A DNA stretch of 64,000 bases from Chloroflexota bacterium (GTDB lineage: Bacteria > Chloroflexota > Dehalococcoidia > Lucifugimonadales > UBA3495), in contig JAPPLU010000049.1 of the NCBI GenBank assembly GCA_028874075.1, positions 46,424 through 110,423 of the forward strand, in the 5' to 3' direction. The notes under the pieces were generated by a model that saw nothing but the letters and a program-made list of their open reading frames with translations, searched no databases and was not told the DNA's origin. Below, piece by piece: positions 59,994 through 64,000 of this stretch. Within the stretch, counting starts at the first letter, position 1. Each line of letters begins with the position of its first letter. The position numbers and the translations under genes were made by a program.

Positions 59994-60179
59994 TCAGGCC
60001 GCCTTGCGCTGAAGAGTTTCGACTACTGGCGCCGCAGTAGCAGCTGCCTTGGCCTGCGGCAGAACATCGGGCAAGTCCTTGCTAAACCCGCACTGGAGGC
60101 AGTTCACGTAGCGTCCGTAAGTATCTGAGGCCAGAGTCAAAGTTCCCTGGCACTTGGGGCATCCCTTGAGTTTAAGCAT
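59994..60179 (-). CDS. Small zinc-ribbon protein
   Basis: A 61-residue protein with two Cys pairs (CPKC and CLQC) that form one zinc ribbon, followed by an Ala-rich tail without structure. AAGGAGG lies before the ATG. It is divergent from the hspR operon across a 163-base gap that holds the heat-shock promoter. No partner can be named. Confidence 0.7.
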   Translation of the reverse strand: MLKLKGCPKCQGTLTLASDTYGRYVNCLQCGFSKDLPDVLPQAKAAATAAPVVETLQRKAA

Positions 60180-60257
60180 CGCGATTAACCTCCTTGTGGC
60201 TGCGACGCAATTGCCATCAACCGGTTCATAGGAAATAATACGATGGAATAATAAATG

Positions 60258-60286
60258 TTGACACAGTTAATGTCAAGTCTTATTAT
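60258..60286 (+). promoter_or_regulatory. Promoter and HspR-like operator of hspR-grpE-dnaK
   Basis: A perfect TTGACA (60258-60263) and TATTAT (60281-60286) are 17 bases apart. The -35 box is the left arm of an inverted repeat TTGACA-N7-TGTCAA (60258-60276), the layout of the HAIR operator bound by HspR (CTTGAGT-N7-ACTCAAG). Confidence 0.7.
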
Positions 60287-60342
60287 GGATTCAATACTTA
60301 ATTCCTGCTTTCACAAGAGGCACTCCCCGGGAGGGAAAGGGA

Positions 60343-60879
60343 ATGTACCAGCGATTTAGGATATGGGTAGACTCCGATATGGCGAATCAGACTGACCAGA
60401 GGCCCTTCAATGTGCCGCCTTCCCACCCTGAATCGGCTAACCTGCAGAGGGCGGAAGCCCCGCAGGTTCCGGACGCCCAGCGAAATGGACAAGAGAGTGT
60501 TCGGGGTGAAGGGTTTGACGCCGGGATGGAAGGCGTCTATATCATCAGCGTAGCAGCCCGCATCCTGGATATGCACCCACAGACCCTCCGTAAGTACGAG
60601 CGACTGGGCCTGATAAACCCCGGCCGCACCGTAGGTATGCTGCGGCTCTACTCCAGGGAAGATATCCGCAAGGTATTCCTGATCCGTCACCTGATGGAGA
60701 ATTTGGGCCTGAACCTGGCCGGCGTGGAGTTTGCCCTGAACCTGGTGGAAAACCTGCAGGGCTTCAAGCAGTATCTCAAGACAGTCTCCGAAGGAACGGA
60801 AGTGGAACCCGTCATCGAGCCGGCTATGGCCCAGCTCTTCCGCAACCTGAACCTGCCTTCAGACGACGGGCAGGGCTAG
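60343..60879 (+). CDS. hspR: HspR-like MerR-family heat-shock repressor
   Basis: A 178-residue MerR-type regulator. The DNA-binding domain starts near residue 65: VYIISVAARILDMHPQTLRK, YERLGLINPGRT, RLYSREDIRKVFLIRHLMEN, which is typical HspR. The N-terminal ~60 residues are hydrophilic and not part of the domain. It heads an operon with grpE and dnaK, the same logic as in actinobacteria, where HspR represses the operon with DnaK as co-repressor. The operator is at 60258-60276. Confidence 0.85.
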   Translation: MYQRFRIWVDSDMANQTDQRPFNVPPSHPESANLQRAEAPQVPDAQRNGQESVRGEGFDAGMEGVYIISVAARILDMHPQTLRKYERLGLINPGRTVGMLRLYSREDIRKVFLIRHLMENLGLNLAGVEFALNLVENLQGFKQYLKTVSEGTEVEPVIEPAMAQLFRNLNLPSDDGQG

Positions 60880-60919
60880 AGTTTCAACGGAATATTCCTG
60901 TTATCTAAGAGGGACCCTT

Positions 60920-61501
60920 ATGACAAACGGTTACAACAATGGCGAAATACCCGAACCGTCTCCTGAAGAAGCTCAACCTGAATCGGACACCCAGCAGGAA
61001 GCCATCGTAGATTTTGACTCCCTTCCTGTGGAAGAACAGGTGGCAATCCTGCAGAGAGACCTGGACGAGGCCAGGAACGAATTGGGCCAGACCCGGGATC
61101 AGGTTCAGCGGAGCCAGGCAGAACTGGTCAACTTCCGCCGGCGCACCGAAGAGGAGCAGGTCGTCGTCCGGCAGGACGCCAACCGCCGCCTGATCATGAG
61201 CCTCCTGCCGGTGGTTGACGAACTGGAACTGGCCATCAACCACCTGAACGGGACCGATGCCGCTGCTTCCTGGGTGGAAGGCGTAAAGCTGATCCATCGC
61301 AAGGCCTATGGAGTTTTGGAGGCCGAGGGCCTGTCCCGGATAGAGACGGTAGGCGCTCAGTTCGACCCCCTGCAGCACGAGGCGATAGGCATAGTCGACT
61401 CGGAAGAGCAGCCCTCAGGTTACGTGGTGGAAGCCCTGCGCAACGGCTACAAGCTGCGCGACCGGGTAATCCAGGCAGCCCAGGTGGTGGTCGCCAGGTA
61501 A
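60920..61501 (+). CDS. grpE: Nucleotide-exchange factor GrpE
   Basis: A 193-residue GrpE. The N-terminal half is acidic with a long coiled coil ([37 protein letters not shown]); the C-terminal beta domain has [15 protein letters not shown] and [20 protein letters not shown]. It releases ADP from DnaK. It lies 40 bases after hspR and 83 before dnaK, so all three share a transcript. Length is as usual for the family. Confidence 0.93.
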   Translation: MTNGYNNGEIPEPSPEEAQPESDTQQEAIVDFDSLPVEEQVAILQRDLDEARNELGQTRDQVQRSQAELVNFRRRTEEEQVVVRQDANRRLIMSLLPVVDELELAINHLNGTDAAASWVEGVKLIHRKAYGVLEAEGLSRIETVGAQFDPLQHEAIGIVDSEEQPSGYVVEALRNGYKLRDRVIQAAQVVVAR

Positions 61502-61584
61502 GTCGGCAGAGTTCCACCTGCACTATTGGACTGAAATCAACATCAATTTCAAAAGCATCAAAAAGAGGCGAAGGAGCAACAAAC

Positions 61585-63477
<1,893 letters not shown>

Positions 63478-63514
63478 AAATTGTTAAGGGAATGCTACGC
63501 CCAATCGGCGAATC

Positions 63515-63523
63515 TGTTATAAT
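63515..63523 (+). promoter_or_regulatory. Extended -10 promoter for the 63591 gene
   Basis: TGTTATAAT at 63515-63523 is a TG-N-TATAAT extended -10 element. The region 17 bases upstream has no -35 match. Confidence 0.5.
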
Positions 63524-63590
63524 GGAAAGGTATAGTAATAGGGTCGCCGGTTCGGCCACATCTTCCAAGTTATAGGTGGGGGTACAACAA

Positions 63591-63872
63591 ATGACTGGAC
63601 CAGAGAGCGCAGAGCAGGAAGTAATAAATAGCGAGATCTCTTTCGAAATTGGTGGTGTTGAGCAGACCGTAACGCCGCTTCAGTATCATTACCTTACCCT
63701 GCTGGAGCGTTTGACCGCCCTAAAAAACACCTACCAGACCGACCCCGACTACGAGGCCTGGATGATGCAAGCCATCAAGAAGTCCGTCTATAGCGCCTTC
63801 CGCGACTGCATCGAGTCCAACGTAGGCGAGGCTGCCAGGGAAATCCTGGGCCGGGAGCACCAGGTTAACTAA
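63591..63872 (+). CDS. Hypothetical 93-residue protein
   Basis: A small acidic, mostly helical protein (LQYHYLTLLERLTALKNTY, then DPDYEAWMMQAIKKSVYSA) of no recognised family. Start ATG 63591 has a G-rich ribosome-site-like GGTGGGGG about seven bases before it; a GTG at 63576 lies inside that site. It stands behind dnaK but has its own promoter, so a chaperone role need not follow. Cytoplasmic. Confidence 0.6.
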   Translation: MTGPESAEQEVINSEISFEIGGVEQTVTPLQYHYLTLLERLTALKNTYQTDPDYEAWMMQAIKKSVYSAFRDCIESNVGEAAREILGREHQVN

Positions 63873-63880
63873 CCCTCTGC

Positions 63881-64000
63881 TGAATTGATCGTGAGAGGCG
63901 GGGGGGGGGGGCGGCGCGGGGGGGGGCGGGGGGGGTGAAAGCGGCCGCAGAGGCGGCAGCGAGATCAGTAGCCAGGGTGCGGAGGTGGGGGAGGTCATGA
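63881..64000. other. G-rich low-complexity end, probable artefact
   Basis: Runs of up to about 13 G in the last 120 bases, with no gene and an abrupt change from the base composition of the window. This resembles the poly-G or mis-assembled ends of metagenomic contigs. Confidence 0.6.

Overview
This window looks like a chromosomal segment of an uncultivated, free-living bacterium with moderately high GC. Gene content suggests Chloroflexota, possibly a SAR202/Dehalococcoidia-like lineage: luciferase-like monooxygenase, enolase-superfamily dehydratase, many SDR/MDR oxidoreductases, a DUF1800-DUF1501-NHL operon, sulfite-oxidase-like molybdoenzymes, a selenocysteine-containing SelD and hspR-grpE-dnaK. 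That placement is inference from gene style; there is no rRNA or tRNA here to anchor it. I see no prophage, transposase, CRISPR array or integrase. Short intergenic repeats are abundant.

Layout. 1-4.9 kb: tandem DinB-fold genes, a hicA-hicB-hicB toxin-antitoxin cluster, an MBL hydrolase, an MDR dehydrogenase and a brnT-brnA pair. 5-14 kb: catabolic and redox genes (DUF3574 lipoprotein, two SDRs, a Tat-exported sulfite-oxidase-like enzyme, an acyl-CoA ligase, a GIY-YIG protein, a penicillin-acylase-family hydrolase). 14.1-16.6 kb: a sigma-70 family factor preceded by a ~400-nt leader packed with mini-hairpins and followed by REP-like palindromes. 16.6-24.5 kb: a zinc-ribbon protein, LLM oxidoreductase, an Abi/HEPN protein, CinA, an enolase-superfamily enzyme, rhomboid-TlyA and enoyl-CoA hydratase. 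24.9-33.4 kb: MDR dehydrogenase, a primase-like winged-helix protein, metF, acpS, nnr, a cobalamin-binding-type protein and a Rieske ferredoxin. 33.7-42.1 kb: a CPA2 antiporter with CBS domains, a UGA-containing GrdB-like selenoprotein, a nucleoside-deoxyribosyltransferase-like protein, a Uma2 nuclease and the DUF1800-DUF1501-NHL operon. 42.1-51.4 kb: small proteins, argF, der-plsY, CinA, MDR and a VWA lipoprotein. 52-58.8 kb: a molybdenum/selenium cluster (moeA, two HAD phosphatases, moeA fused to a binding-protein domain, selD with in-frame UGA, a YedY-like enzyme). 59-63.9 kb: DUF502, zinc ribbon, then hspR-grpE-dnaK under a promoter overlapped by an HspR-type inverted repeat.

The most informative observations are the two in-frame UGA codons (GrdB-like and SelD), each followed by the same minimal SECIS-like hairpin (8-bp stem, 3-nt loop starting with G); the mini-hairpin array in the leader of the sigma-factor gene; and the HAIR-like operator of the heat-shock operon. 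The last ~110 bases are a G-rich low-complexity tract that is probably an assembly or sequencing artefact.
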